Source: UBA935 sp031555615 (GTDB lineage Bacteria > Bacillota > Clostridia > Lachnospirales > Lachnospiraceae). Taken from it: a DNA stretch of 64,000 nt. The stretch lies in NCBI GenBank assembly GCA_031555615.1, contig JAVBUF010000003.1, forward strand, positions 1 through 64,000, written 5' to 3'. The number at the start of each line of letters is the position of its first letter. The first letter of the stretch is position 1. The notes beneath the pieces are model-generated. The model saw nothing but the letters and a program-made list of their open reading frames with translations, was not told the origin of the DNA and searched no databases. Made by a program: the position numbers and the translations under genes. This document shows, one piece after another, positions 16,776 through 25,231 of this stretch.

Positions 16776-17276
16776 CTAATAATTATATTTTTTTCTTTTC
16801 GGGCTTCCCAGTAACATTCGAAAAAATGCCAGTAAAATCGCCATCAACACAAAACCACTCATAGCGGCAATAAAGCTGATGGCCATTTCAACCGGTGCAT
16901 AATGCCTGCTGGCAATGAAAACCTTCATCCTTTCCGTGAAACAGGCGATTACTCCCAAAAAGATAATAATGAATACACTTTTGAAAAACCAGTTGATTCG
17001 GGGAAAAGAAAGATTCACCGCTGCGGTAGTGACAATTCCCAGAGTAAAAAACAGTAACCCTCTGCCGAATTGCCGCATTATATAAGTTAAGGCCTTTTCG
17101 TCCATATCCGTATGCAGATAGCCGCCCATCCGGGCTTTCAGAAACTCATACAGCCTGTTGCCCATTTGTTTCGACACTTCTCCGTTTTGAAAGGATAAAT
17201 AGCAGATGCCTCCTACCAGAACGAATAATATCAGCCATATCAGAGCCCTGCCCCCTCGATGTTTTTTCCTTTTCAT
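16776..17276 (-). CDS. VanZ-like integral membrane protein
   Basis: About 166 residues from the ATG at 17276 (MKRKKHRGGRALIWLILFVL); a TTG at 17312 could add 12 residues but has no clear ribosome site. Four hydrophobic segments are seen at about residues 12-30, 78-98, 105-123 and 137-156. ICYLSFQNGEVSKQ after the first helix resembles the SSQ-like motif of VanZ proteins. VanZ relatives have been linked to glycopeptide tolerance but mostly have no known role. First gene of the run with the two HD hydrolases. Confidence 0.75.
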   Translation of the reverse strand: MKRKKHRGGRALIWLILFVLVGGICYLSFQNGEVSKQMGNRLYEFLKARMGGYLHTDMDEKALTYIMRQFGRGLLFFTLGIVTTAAVNLSFPRINWFFKSVFIIIFLGVIACFTERMKVFIASRHYAPVEMAISFIAAMSGFVLMAILLAFFRMLLGSPKRKKYNY

Positions 17277-17401
17277 TTCATTCCGGCACTGTCCTTTCCT
17301 ATATTTTGGCAAAGCTGTTATGCTTTAGTATACTACTACCATAGAACTTTGAAAAGTTCAAACTACTTTTTAACTAAAATGCCAAAAAAAATTTTTACTC
17401 C

Positions 17402-17431
17402 TTGACTATTGAAATAGCGTTTGTTTATTAT
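17402..17431 (+). promoter_or_regulatory. Promoter of chemoreceptor gene 1
   Basis: TTGACT at 17402-17407 and TATTAT at 17426-17431 with an 18-base spacer. The sequence TTGACTATT recurs at the same place before receptor genes 2 and 3. Confidence 0.6.
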
Positions 17432-17473
17432 TAAGATAATAAACCATTGAATTAACCTAGGAGGACTATTTAA

Positions 17474-19201
17474 ATGAAACTACTATATAACGCAAAGGTC
17501 AGAGTAAAATTATTGACCTCTTTTATTCTGATTGTCCTGATTTTAATTATCGTCGGAACCTTTTCCTACTCAAAGTTGAATCAGATTTATGATGCCAATC
17601 TGTTTGTGTATGAAAATAACTATAAGTCTACTTCTTACATTCAAAGTGTCGCCAATAATCTTAGCCTGATCCGATTATATACCCAAAAACTAACCAGTGA
17701 GGACCTGGCCGGAGATATCGAAGAAAATGCTGCTTTGATCGATGAACTTGTGCAAACAAACAATGAACTTCTGGCTCAATATAAGGACTGTCTGGCAGTT
17801 GAGGATGACGAAGTATTATACAATAAGCTGCAGGACGCACTGGCCAATTACCGCGGTGAACGTGCGGCAGTTCTGGAATATGCCCGGGCCGGGGATTTTA
17901 AAAACGCCGCTCTCCATAACAATACTATTACCGAACCGATGGTATTGCAGGTACAGGATTATGCCGAACAGATGGTTAATTTTAATTTTTCCGATGCCGA
18001 GGCAAATGTCGAAGAAGCCACCAGTGACTATAACGCTGCTACCAGCCTGATTCTCACTTTAATGATCATTTCACCAATTTTATCGGTTCTGCTTGGAATC
18101 ATCATTTCCAATGTTATTACCAATCCGTTAAATGTGGTACGTAAAACTGCCCGCCAGATTGCTGATGGCGATCTGACGGTGGAGATTCCCCCCCGTTATC
18201 TGGAGCAGAAGGATGAAATCGGTAATTTGGCCAATACCATTAAGGATATGAAGGATAGTCTGCTGCTTACCGTAACCGGCATCATCAATTCCTCCAACAG
18301 CCTAGGAGAACATGTTACTTCCACCAATGAGACCCTGTCAGTACTGAATACCCGGCTTGTAAGCACCTCTCAAGCCAGTGAACAGCTCAGTGCCACCATG
18401 GAAGAAACCGGTGCTTCCGCTGCCGAGATGGAATCCACTTCCGGTGAAATCGCTGAGGCCGTGGAAACGGTCGCCACAAAGGCCGAAGACGGTGCATTCA
18501 AATCCGGTGAAATTCACACCCGGGCTTCGGAACTGGAAAAAAATGTAAAATCTTCTATTCAAAAGTCCGATGAGATCTTTGGTCAGATCAAAACCGGTTT
18601 GGAACAGGCGTTAGAAGATTCCAAAGCCGTCAATGAAATCAATGCTCTGGCTGATGCCATCTTGGAGATTACCAGCCAGACCACTCTGTTGGCCCTGAAC
18701 GCTTCCATCGAAGCTGCCAGAGCCGGAGAAGCAGGCCGGGGATTTGCCGTAGTTGCTAATGAAATCAGTGCCCTGGCCGATAACTCCAAAAATACCGTTA
18801 ACCAAATTCAGGGAATTACCAAACTGGTTATGGGTGCCGTCAATAACCTGGCCAAGAATTCCAATGACTTGCTTCATTTTGTAGCTGGTGATGTAATGGA
18901 TGATTACAAGGGTATGCTGACCGCTGCCGAGTCCTATAACACAGATGCACTTTTCATCAGTGATATGACCAGCGATCTGAATGCCACTGCCGAAGAACTG
19001 CTGGCCTCCGTCAATGCCATCATGACTTCCATCAATCAGGTATCCATTGCTGCCCGGGAAGGCGCCAAAGCCACTACCATCGTGGCGGAACAAACCACCG
19101 ACGTTTCTGCCAACGCCTCGTCTATTGTAAAGAATATGCAGGAGACACAGATTGTTTCTGATGAACTGGTTTCTCTGGTTCAAAAATTCAAAATAAATTG
19201 A
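17474..19201 (+). CDS. Methyl-accepting chemotaxis protein 1 of 6
   Basis: A 575-residue chemoreceptor: membrane helix at about residues 11-33, extracellular four-helix-bundle sensor about 34-188, second membrane helix about 190-214, HAMP about 214-265, then a long cytoplasmic coiled coil. The CheA/CheW-binding tip reads LLALNASIEAARAGEAG followed by RGFAVVANEI. No C-terminal CheR/CheB pentapeptide is seen. This copy is the most diverged of the six: it has EITSQ and GRGF at the tip where the others have GITSQ and GKGF. Ribosome site AGGAGG, own promoter and terminator. Confidence 0.95.
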   Translation: MKLLYNAKVRVKLLTSFILIVLILIIVGTFSYSKLNQIYDANLFVYENNYKSTSYIQSVANNLSLIRLYTQKLTSEDLAGDIEENAALIDELVQTNNELLAQYKDCLAVEDDEVLYNKLQDALANYRGERAAVLEYARAGDFKNAALHNNTITEPMVLQVQDYAEQMVNFNFSDAEANVEEATSDYNAATSLILTLMIISPILSVLLGIIISNVITNPLNVVRKTARQIADGDLTVEIPPRYLEQKDEIGNLANTIKDMKDSLLLTVTGIINSSNSLGEHVTSTNETLSVLNTRLVSTSQASEQLSATMEETGASAAEMESTSGEIAEAVETVATKAEDGAFKSGEIHTRASELEKNVKSSIQKSDEIFGQIKTGLEQALEDSKAVNEINALADAILEITSQTTLLALNASIEAARAGEAGRGFAVVANEISALADNSKNTVNQIQGITKLVMGAVNNLAKNSNDLLHFVAGDVMDDYKGMLTAAESYNTDALFISDMTSDLNATAEELLASVNAIMTSINQVSIAAREGAKATTIVAEQTTDVSANASSIVKNMQETQIVSDELVSLVQKFKIN

Positions 19202-19228
19202 TTTTCGTCATTTTTGTAAAAAAAACCA

Positions 19229-19264
19229 AAAGACTGCCTTAAAACACAGGGCAGTCTTTCTTAT
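19229..19264 (+). terminator. Intrinsic terminator after chemoreceptor 1
   Basis: AAAGACTGCC pairs with GGGCAGTCTTTC around a 10-base loop, followed by T-rich sequence. Confidence 0.85.
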
Positions 19265-19299
19265 ATTTTGGCTATTTTTACTATTACCAAAATATTCTA

Positions 19300-19328
19300 T
19301 TGACTATTGATTTTTTGAGGAATAAAAT
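19300..19328 (+). promoter_or_regulatory. Promoter of chemoreceptor gene 2
   Basis: TTGACT (19300-19305), 17-base spacer, TAAAAT (19323-19328); near-identical in layout to the promoter of gene 3. Confidence 0.75.
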
Positions 19329-19383
19329 GAAATGAATCTAATCCAATAAACTCAATTATAATTAAACACTTAGGAGGCAGCTT

Positions 19384-21108
19384 ATGAGAGTAATTTATAA
19401 CGCAAAACTATCAGTCAAATTTTTAGGTTCTTTTTTCATCCTGATTGCTGCAATGATTGTAATCGGTGTCATCGGCATCGTGAATATGGGCACAATCAAT
19501 GACGCTAATACCACTATCTATGGAAACAATTTCCTGTCCACCACGTACATAGAGACCATTAACAGTAATCTGAACGAGGTTCGGTTATATACCCAGAAAA
19601 TTGTTACAGCCAAATATGCTGCCGATTTTGAAACAAATATCAAGCATATGGACACCGTTGCCGCTTCTACCACCGAAGCTTTGAACAACTATGAAGCACT
19701 GCTGATATCCGATGAAGATTCCAGATTATTTACCGCTTTGAAAACAGATATTACCAATTATCGGACGGAAAGAGACAATGTCATTTCCTTAGCACAGGAC
19801 GGTCAATTTGATGCGGCAGATGATCATAATACCAATGTTGTTATTCCTTTGGTCACCAAGGTACAGGAGGATGTCAGCGCACTGATTGATTTTAATCTGA
19901 ACGATGCCCAAAACAGTGTTAATATTGCCGACTCTAACTATTCCAGCAGCATTGTAACTACACTTACTATCGTTGTGATTGTTTCCGTTGCTGCGGTATT
20001 CTTAGGTATTTTCATGTCCACCATTATAACCAGGCCCTTGAATGTGGTTAGAGATGTTTCCGAAAAAATCGCTGAAGGCGACTTAACCTCGATAATACCG
20101 GAACGCTACCTGAAGCAAAAAGATGAAATCGGTGTATTGGCCAATAACATTGAAGCCATGAAACTGGGATTGATCAGCACCGTGTCCGGCATCAAAGATT
20201 CTACCAGTGATTTAGGTCAGCAGGTTACTTCTACCAATGATACCTTGAGTATCCTGAATGACCGCATTACCGATACTTCAGCCGCTACCGAAGAACTCAG
20301 TGCCGGTATGGAAGAAACCGGTGCTTCTGCACAGGAAATGAATGCTACTGCCGCTGAAATCGAGCGTGCTGTGGAAAACGTAGCCGAAAAGGCTGAAGAA
20401 GGTGCCAATAAATCCGGTGAGATTCATAAACGTGCCACTGAGCTTGGTAAAAATGTTAATAATTCAATTGATAAATCCAACAATGTATTTAATGAAATTA
20501 AAACAACCCTGGAAAAAGCTTTGGCAGATTCCAAGGCAGTGGATGAAATCAATGCCTTGGCCGATGCCATCCTCGGTATTACCAGTCAGACTACCCTGCT
20601 GGCCCTGAATGCTTCCATTGAAGCTGCCAGAGCCGGAGAAGCCGGTAAAGGTTTTGCCGTGGTTGCCAACGAAATCAGTGCCCTGGCCGACAACTCCAAA
20701 AACACCGTTACCCAGATCCAGACCATTACCAAGGTGGTTATGAGTGCTGTAAATGCACTGGCTAACAGCTCCACTAACCTGCTGAACTTCGTGGCTGATG
20801 ATGTCATGAGTGATTATAAAGATATGCTGACTGCCGCTGATTCCTATACCTCCGATGCTGTTTATGTCAGTGATATGACCAGTGATCTGAATGCTACCTC
20901 CGAAGAACTGCTGGCTTCCGTCCAGATCCTGATGCGGGCCATCAGCGAAGTATCTTCCGCAGCCCAGGAAGGTGCCCGAACCACCACAGTGGTGGCTGAG
21001 CAGACCACGGATATTTCGGTAAATGCTTCCACCATCGTGGAAAACATGAAACAGACTCAAAACACTTCTAATCAACTGGTCTCTCTGGTTGATAAATTCA
21101 AACTGTAA
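19384..21108 (+). CDS. Methyl-accepting chemotaxis protein 2 of 6
   Basis: A 574-residue receptor with the same order of parts as its neighbours: helix about 11-33, periplasm-facing four-helix sensor about 34-190, helix about 192-214, HAMP, and signalling coiled coil with tip LLALNASIEAARAGEAG / KGFAVVANEI. The first 50 residues (NAKLSVKFLGSFFILI; ANTTIYGNNFLSTTYIETI) are close to those of copy 3, so genes 2 and 3 look like the most recent duplication. The sensor carries acidic patches (LLISDEDSRLF). Ligand unknown. AGGAGG ribosome site. Confidence 0.95.
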   Translation: MRVIYNAKLSVKFLGSFFILIAAMIVIGVIGIVNMGTINDANTTIYGNNFLSTTYIETINSNLNEVRLYTQKIVTAKYAADFETNIKHMDTVAASTTEALNNYEALLISDEDSRLFTALKTDITNYRTERDNVISLAQDGQFDAADDHNTNVVIPLVTKVQEDVSALIDFNLNDAQNSVNIADSNYSSSIVTTLTIVVIVSVAAVFLGIFMSTIITRPLNVVRDVSEKIAEGDLTSIIPERYLKQKDEIGVLANNIEAMKLGLISTVSGIKDSTSDLGQQVTSTNDTLSILNDRITDTSAATEELSAGMEETGASAQEMNATAAEIERAVENVAEKAEEGANKSGEIHKRATELGKNVNNSIDKSNNVFNEIKTTLEKALADSKAVDEINALADAILGITSQTTLLALNASIEAARAGEAGKGFAVVANEISALADNSKNTVTQIQTITKVVMSAVNALANSSTNLLNFVADDVMSDYKDMLTAADSYTSDAVYVSDMTSDLNATSEELLASVQILMRAISEVSSAAQEGARTTTVVAEQTTDISVNASTIVENMKQTQNTSNQLVSLVDKFKL

Positions 21109-21123
21109 TTATTCTTTTCCCAA

Positions 21124-21151
21124 GGGGCAGACTGACAGGTCTGCTCCTTTT
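21124..21151 (+). terminator. Intrinsic terminator after chemoreceptor 2
   Basis: GGGGCAGAC pairs with GTCTGCTCC around a short loop and is followed by TTTTT. Confidence 0.85.
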
Positions 21152-21196
21152 TAATTGTGCAATTCAACAAAATTTATGCAAATCTAAATTATTTTA

Positions 21197-21225
21197 TTGA
21201 CTATTAAATCCGACAGTAATAAAAT
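21197..21225 (+). promoter_or_regulatory. Promoter of chemoreceptor gene 3
   Basis: TTGACT (21197-21202), 17-base spacer, TAAAAT (21220-21225), matching the gene 2 promoter box for box. Confidence 0.75.
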
Positions 21226-21253
21226 GAGCTAACATACAATATGGAGGTGTACT

Positions 21254-22975
21254 ATGAAACTCATTTATAACGCGAAATTATCAGTTAAATTTTTAGGTTC
21301 CTTTTTTATTCTGATCACTGCTATGATCATCATCAGCGTATTAGGTATCATCAATATGGGGAAAATAAATGAGGCTAATACTACCATTTACAAAAATAAC
21401 TTTTTATCTACTACTTACATCGAAACCATCCACAGTAATATGAATGAAGTACGGCTGTACACGCAGAAAATTGTTTCTCTTAAATATTCATCCGAGCTGG
21501 CTGCCAACCTCCAGCATCTGGATACCGTTGCCGCCTCAACTACCGAAGCTTTGAACAAATATGAAGCGACTGTATCTGAGGAAGATGCCGCCCTGTTTGC
21601 TGCTTTAAAAGCTGATATCGCCACTTACCGGAATGAGCGGGCCAAGGTTGTGGAACTGGTTCAGGAAAGCCGGTTCAGCAATGCCGACGCCTACAATACC
21701 GAAACCGTTATTCCGTTGGCGGTAATCGTGCAGGAGGATGTTAATAAATTAATCGATTACAATCTGAAGGACGCACAAAACAGCGTGGATTCTGCGGATG
21801 CCAGCTACTCTGCCAGTGTTTCCGCCATGATCGCCATCGCTGCCACAATTTCAATTTTTGCCATATTCTTAGGCATTTTCATGTCCTCCATTATTACCAG
21901 ACCCTTAAATGTAGTTCGTGAGATTTCCGAAAGAATAGCTGACGGTGATCTGACTCCAGTGATGCCTGCGCGTTACCTGAAGCAAAAAGACGAAATAGGG
22001 ATCCTGGCTAACAACATCGAACAGATGAAGTTGGGATTAATCCGCACTGTATCCGGCATTAAAGATTTTACCCGTGATCTGGGGCAACAGGTGACTTCTA
22101 CCAACGAGACCCTTGGGGTTCTGAACGATCGGATTACCGCTACCTCCGCCGCTTCCGAAGAACTCAGTGCCGGTATGGAAGAAACCGGTGCTTCCGCACA
22201 GGAAATGGATGCTACTGCCACTGAAATCGCAAGGGCTGTGGAAAATGTTGCTGAAAAAGCTGAAGAAGGGTCCTGCAAATCCGGCGAAATATACAAACGT
22301 GCTTCTGAACTGAGTAAAAATGTTAACAGTTCCATTAATAAATCCAACCACCTATTTAACGATATTAAGGCTGGACTGGAAAAAGCGCTGGAGGATTCCA
22401 AGGCTGTAGACGACATCAATGCTCTGGCTGATGCCATCCTGGGGATTACCAGCCAGACTACCCTGTTAGCCCTGAATGCTTCCATTGAAGCTGCCAGGGC
22501 CGGAGAAGCCGGTAAAGGTTTTGCTGGAGTTGCCAATGAAATCAGTGCCCTGGCAGATAATTCGAAAAACACCGTTACCCAGATCCAAACCATCACCAAA
22601 GTGGTTATGAATGCCGTTAATGCGCTGGCAGACCGCTCCAGTAATCTGCTGAATTTTGTTGCCGGCGATGTTATGAAAGATTACAGGGATATGCTGACTG
22701 CTGCTGATTCCTACACCACTGATGCTGTTTACGTCAGTGATATGACCGGTGACTTAAATGCTACCTCTGAAGAACTTTTGGCTTCGGTACAGGTCCTGAT
22801 GAGATCCATTAATGAAGTATCCATAGCTGCTCAGGAGGGAGCCCGGACTACCTCTGTAGTGGCTGAACAGACCACTGACATCTCTGCCAATGCTTCCATC
22901 ATCGTAGGGAATATGAATCAGACCCAAAATACTTCCAACCTGCTGGTTGCTCTGGTTGATAAATTCAAATTATAA
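21254..22975 (+). CDS. Methyl-accepting chemotaxis protein 3 of 6
   Basis: A 573-residue receptor, sister of copy 2 (shared NAKLSVKFLGSFFILI; NNFLSTTYIETI). Sensor about residues 34-190, HAMP about 214-266, signalling domain to the end. Within the otherwise constant tip the sequence is GKGFAGVANEI: residue 425 is Gly (codon GGA, 22526-22528) where the other five copies have Val. The helix register after HAMP is conserved. Own promoter, GGAGGT ribosome site and terminator. Confidence 0.95.
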   Translation: MKLIYNAKLSVKFLGSFFILITAMIIISVLGIINMGKINEANTTIYKNNFLSTTYIETIHSNMNEVRLYTQKIVSLKYSSELAANLQHLDTVAASTTEALNKYEATVSEEDAALFAALKADIATYRNERAKVVELVQESRFSNADAYNTETVIPLAVIVQEDVNKLIDYNLKDAQNSVDSADASYSASVSAMIAIAATISIFAIFLGIFMSSIITRPLNVVREISERIADGDLTPVMPARYLKQKDEIGILANNIEQMKLGLIRTVSGIKDFTRDLGQQVTSTNETLGVLNDRITATSAASEELSAGMEETGASAQEMDATATEIARAVENVAEKAEEGSCKSGEIYKRASELSKNVNSSINKSNHLFNDIKAGLEKALEDSKAVDDINALADAILGITSQTTLLALNASIEAARAGEAGKGFAGVANEISALADNSKNTVTQIQTITKVVMNAVNALADRSSNLLNFVAGDVMKDYRDMLTAADSYTTDAVYVSDMTGDLNATSEELLASVQVLMRSINEVSIAAQEGARTTSVVAEQTTDISANASIIVGNMNQTQNTSNLLVALVDKFKL

Positions 22976-22992
22976 TTGTTGGTTAATTTTCC

Positions 22993-23025
22993 AAGAAGCG
23001 AACCTTCGAGTCCGCTTCTTTTTTA
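22993..23025 (+). terminator. Intrinsic terminator after chemoreceptor 3
   Basis: AAGAAGCG pairs with CGCTTCTT, followed by TTTTTT. Confidence 0.8.
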
Positions 23026-23180
23026 TGTAAAAATTTTACAAAAATTTAAAAATTATATTTGCAATTTTTCACAAAATTTTGCATAAAATTCAAAAATATA
23101 TTTTATGAAAAATGATTTACAAAACATTTATGAATATTTTTTAGATAATTTTCACAAAATTTATCATTTAAAATGGCTTT
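23026..23180. other. AT-rich spacer between chemoreceptors 3 and 4
   Basis: About 150 bases composed largely of A- and T-runs with repeated AAATTTT-like blocks and no open reading frame. It ends at the gene 4 promoter. Such runs are expected to bend DNA and may act as an upstream promoter element. Confidence 0.5.
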
Positions 23181-23202
23181 ATCAGGAAAAACATAGTATA
23201 AT
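23174..23202 (+). promoter_or_regulatory. Promoter of chemoreceptor gene 4
   Basis: TATAAT at 23197-23202; the -35 region TGGCTT (23174-23179) is weak at 17-base spacing. This promoter lacks the TTGACT box of the other five copies and has the AT-rich tract instead. Confidence 0.55.
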
Positions 23203-23238
23203 AACATTTAAACTACTCGCAAAAAAGGAGGAATATAT

Positions 23239-24963
23239 ATGCGAATTTTATACAATGTAAAATTGAAAGTGAAACTTTTGGGGGCTTTTTTCATACTGAT
23301 AGCCGCAATGCTTCTGATTGGTGTAATGGGCATGATCGCTATGGGAAAAATAAACGATGCTAACACCGAAATTTATGAAAACAATTTCAAGGCTACGTCC
23401 GCCATGCAAACTATCAATAACGGTCTCAGCGATGTAAGACGTTTCGCCCTGTGTATGACTATCGAAAAATATGCCGCGGATATTGCAAGCTATGAAAAAA
23501 ATATCACAGATACCGATACAGTCTGTCTAGCCCAAATGGATCTCTATAAGTCCAAGATCATTGACAAAGAGGAAGAAGCCCTTTATGCGGAGTTTGAAAA
23601 AAACGTAAACTCCTATCTCAGTGAACGCAACAAGGTTATGGAAATGGCCAAACAAGGGCTTTATGATGAGGCTGAAGAACATAATACCAATATTGCACTT
23701 CCGCTGGCTAATACTGCCCAGCAAAGCATCGATGCACTGATCGCCTTCAATGAACATTATGCCGAAAGTAATGTAAATGATGCTAATCAGGATTATATCA
23801 GCAACCTTACTCAAACCATTATTATTATTGCCATCTCAATTATTGTTGCAATTGCTCTGGGTCTCTTTATCTCCAGTTTGATTACCAAACCTTTGAACTC
23901 GGTTCGTGATGTAGCTGAAAAAATAGCAGACGGTGATCTGACTGTGGAAATTCCGGCGCGCTATCTTGCTCAAAAAGATGAAATAGGTATGTTGGCTAAC
24001 AATATTGAAGATATGAAACAGGGACTCATTATCACCGTTTCCGGCATCATGGAATCCTCCAATTCATTGGGACTGCAGGTCAGTTCTACCAACGAAATCC
24101 TCGGCGTATTGAATGACCGTATTACCGATACTTCCGCTGCCACCGAAGAACTCAGTGCCAGCATGGAGGAAACCGGTGCTTCAGCTGAAGAAATGAACGC
24201 CACTGCGGCGGAAATCGAACGGGCTGTGGAAACCGTTGCCGAGAAGGCTGAAGAAGGTGCCAATAAGTCCAGCGAAATACATAGCCGCGCTTCTCAGTTA
24301 GGAAAAGATGTTAATACTTCCATCGAAAAGTCCAACACCATATTTAATGAAATTAAAGTCAGCCTGGAAAAAGCTTTGGAAGATTCCAAGGCCGTGGACG
24401 AAATCAATGCCTTGGCCGATGCCATCCTTGGCATCACCAGTCAGACTACCCTGTTAGCCCTGAATGCTTCCATTGAAGCTGCCAGAGCCGGAGAGGCCGG
24501 TAAAGGCTTTGCTGTGGTTGCCAATGAAATCAGTGCTTTGGCTGATAACTCCAAGAATACCGTAACCCAGATCCAGGCCATTACCAAAGTCGTTATGTCG
24601 GCTGTAAACGCATTGGCCAGCAACTCTACCAATCTATTGAACTTCGTGGCCACTGATGTTACCAAGGATTATCATGATATGCTGACTACCGCCGATTCCT
24701 ATACCACTGATGCCGTCTATGTCAGTGACCTGACCAGTGACCTGAGTGCCACCTCGGAAGAGCTCCTGGCGTCGGTACAGGTCTTGATGCGGACCATCAA
24801 TGAAGTATCCTTGGCAGCTCAGGAAGGAGCCCGGACCACTACTGTGGTAGCTGAACAAACCAGTGATATTTCAACCAACGCTTCCATTATAGTGGGAAAT
24901 ATGGATGAGACACACAAAACATCCGATACATTAGTTGAATTAGTCCATAAATTTAAGCTTTAA
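23239..24963 (+). CDS. Methyl-accepting chemotaxis protein 4 of 6
   Basis: A 574-residue receptor with the shared plan: helix about 11-33, four-helix sensor, helix about 191-214, HAMP (ITKPLNSVRDVAEKIADGDL), signalling coiled coil, tip identical to the consensus. The sensor differs strongly from copies 1-3 (FKATSAMQTINNGLSDVRRF; MTIEKYAADIASYEKNITDT), while the region after HAMP is almost the same as copy 5. Strong AAAGGAGG ribosome site. Confidence 0.95.
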   Translation: MRILYNVKLKVKLLGAFFILIAAMLLIGVMGMIAMGKINDANTEIYENNFKATSAMQTINNGLSDVRRFALCMTIEKYAADIASYEKNITDTDTVCLAQMDLYKSKIIDKEEEALYAEFEKNVNSYLSERNKVMEMAKQGLYDEAEEHNTNIALPLANTAQQSIDALIAFNEHYAESNVNDANQDYISNLTQTIIIIAISIIVAIALGLFISSLITKPLNSVRDVAEKIADGDLTVEIPARYLAQKDEIGMLANNIEDMKQGLIITVSGIMESSNSLGLQVSSTNEILGVLNDRITDTSAATEELSASMEETGASAEEMNATAAEIERAVETVAEKAEEGANKSSEIHSRASQLGKDVNTSIEKSNTIFNEIKVSLEKALEDSKAVDEINALADAILGITSQTTLLALNASIEAARAGEAGKGFAVVANEISALADNSKNTVTQIQAITKVVMSAVNALASNSTNLLNFVATDVTKDYHDMLTTADSYTTDAVYVSDLTSDLSATSEELLASVQVLMRTINEVSLAAQEGARTTTVVAEQTSDISTNASIIVGNMDETHKTSDTLVELVHKFKL

Positions 24964-24987
24964 ATACATTCTTGTTGATATTGTCCT

Positions 24988-25020
24988 ACAAGTGAATCTT
25001 CGGATTCACTTGTTTTTTGT
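24988..25020 (+). terminator. Intrinsic terminator after chemoreceptor 4
   Basis: ACAAGTGAATC pairs perfectly with GATTCACTTGT across a TTCG tetraloop, followed by TTTTTT. Confidence 0.9.
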
Positions 25021-25163
25021 ACTTTTCTACCAAATATTATTTTTATTTTTGGTTATATTTACTTATTTATTGAGACAAAACGTAAAAGCTGCTTATCATT
25101 ATTCTCTTTATCAAACATTTTCACTTTTTTCATTGTCAATTTGTCGAAAAACCACATTTCACA

Positions 25164-25191
25164 TTGACTATATTTCGTAAAATATTATATT
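25164..25191 (+). promoter_or_regulatory. Promoter of chemoreceptor gene 5
   Basis: TTGACT (25164-25169), 16-base spacer, TATATT (25186-25191). It keeps the TTGACTAT start seen in copies 1-3. Confidence 0.6.
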
Positions 25192-25231
25192 ATTATAGCA
25201 ATATCTCATTTCGCAAAAGGAGGAGGAATTT

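Noticed and set aside
18611..19183. Large minus-strand frames opposite the chemoreceptors
   Set aside because: They recur at the same place in all six copies, as expected from the conserved coding strand, and have no ribosome sites.
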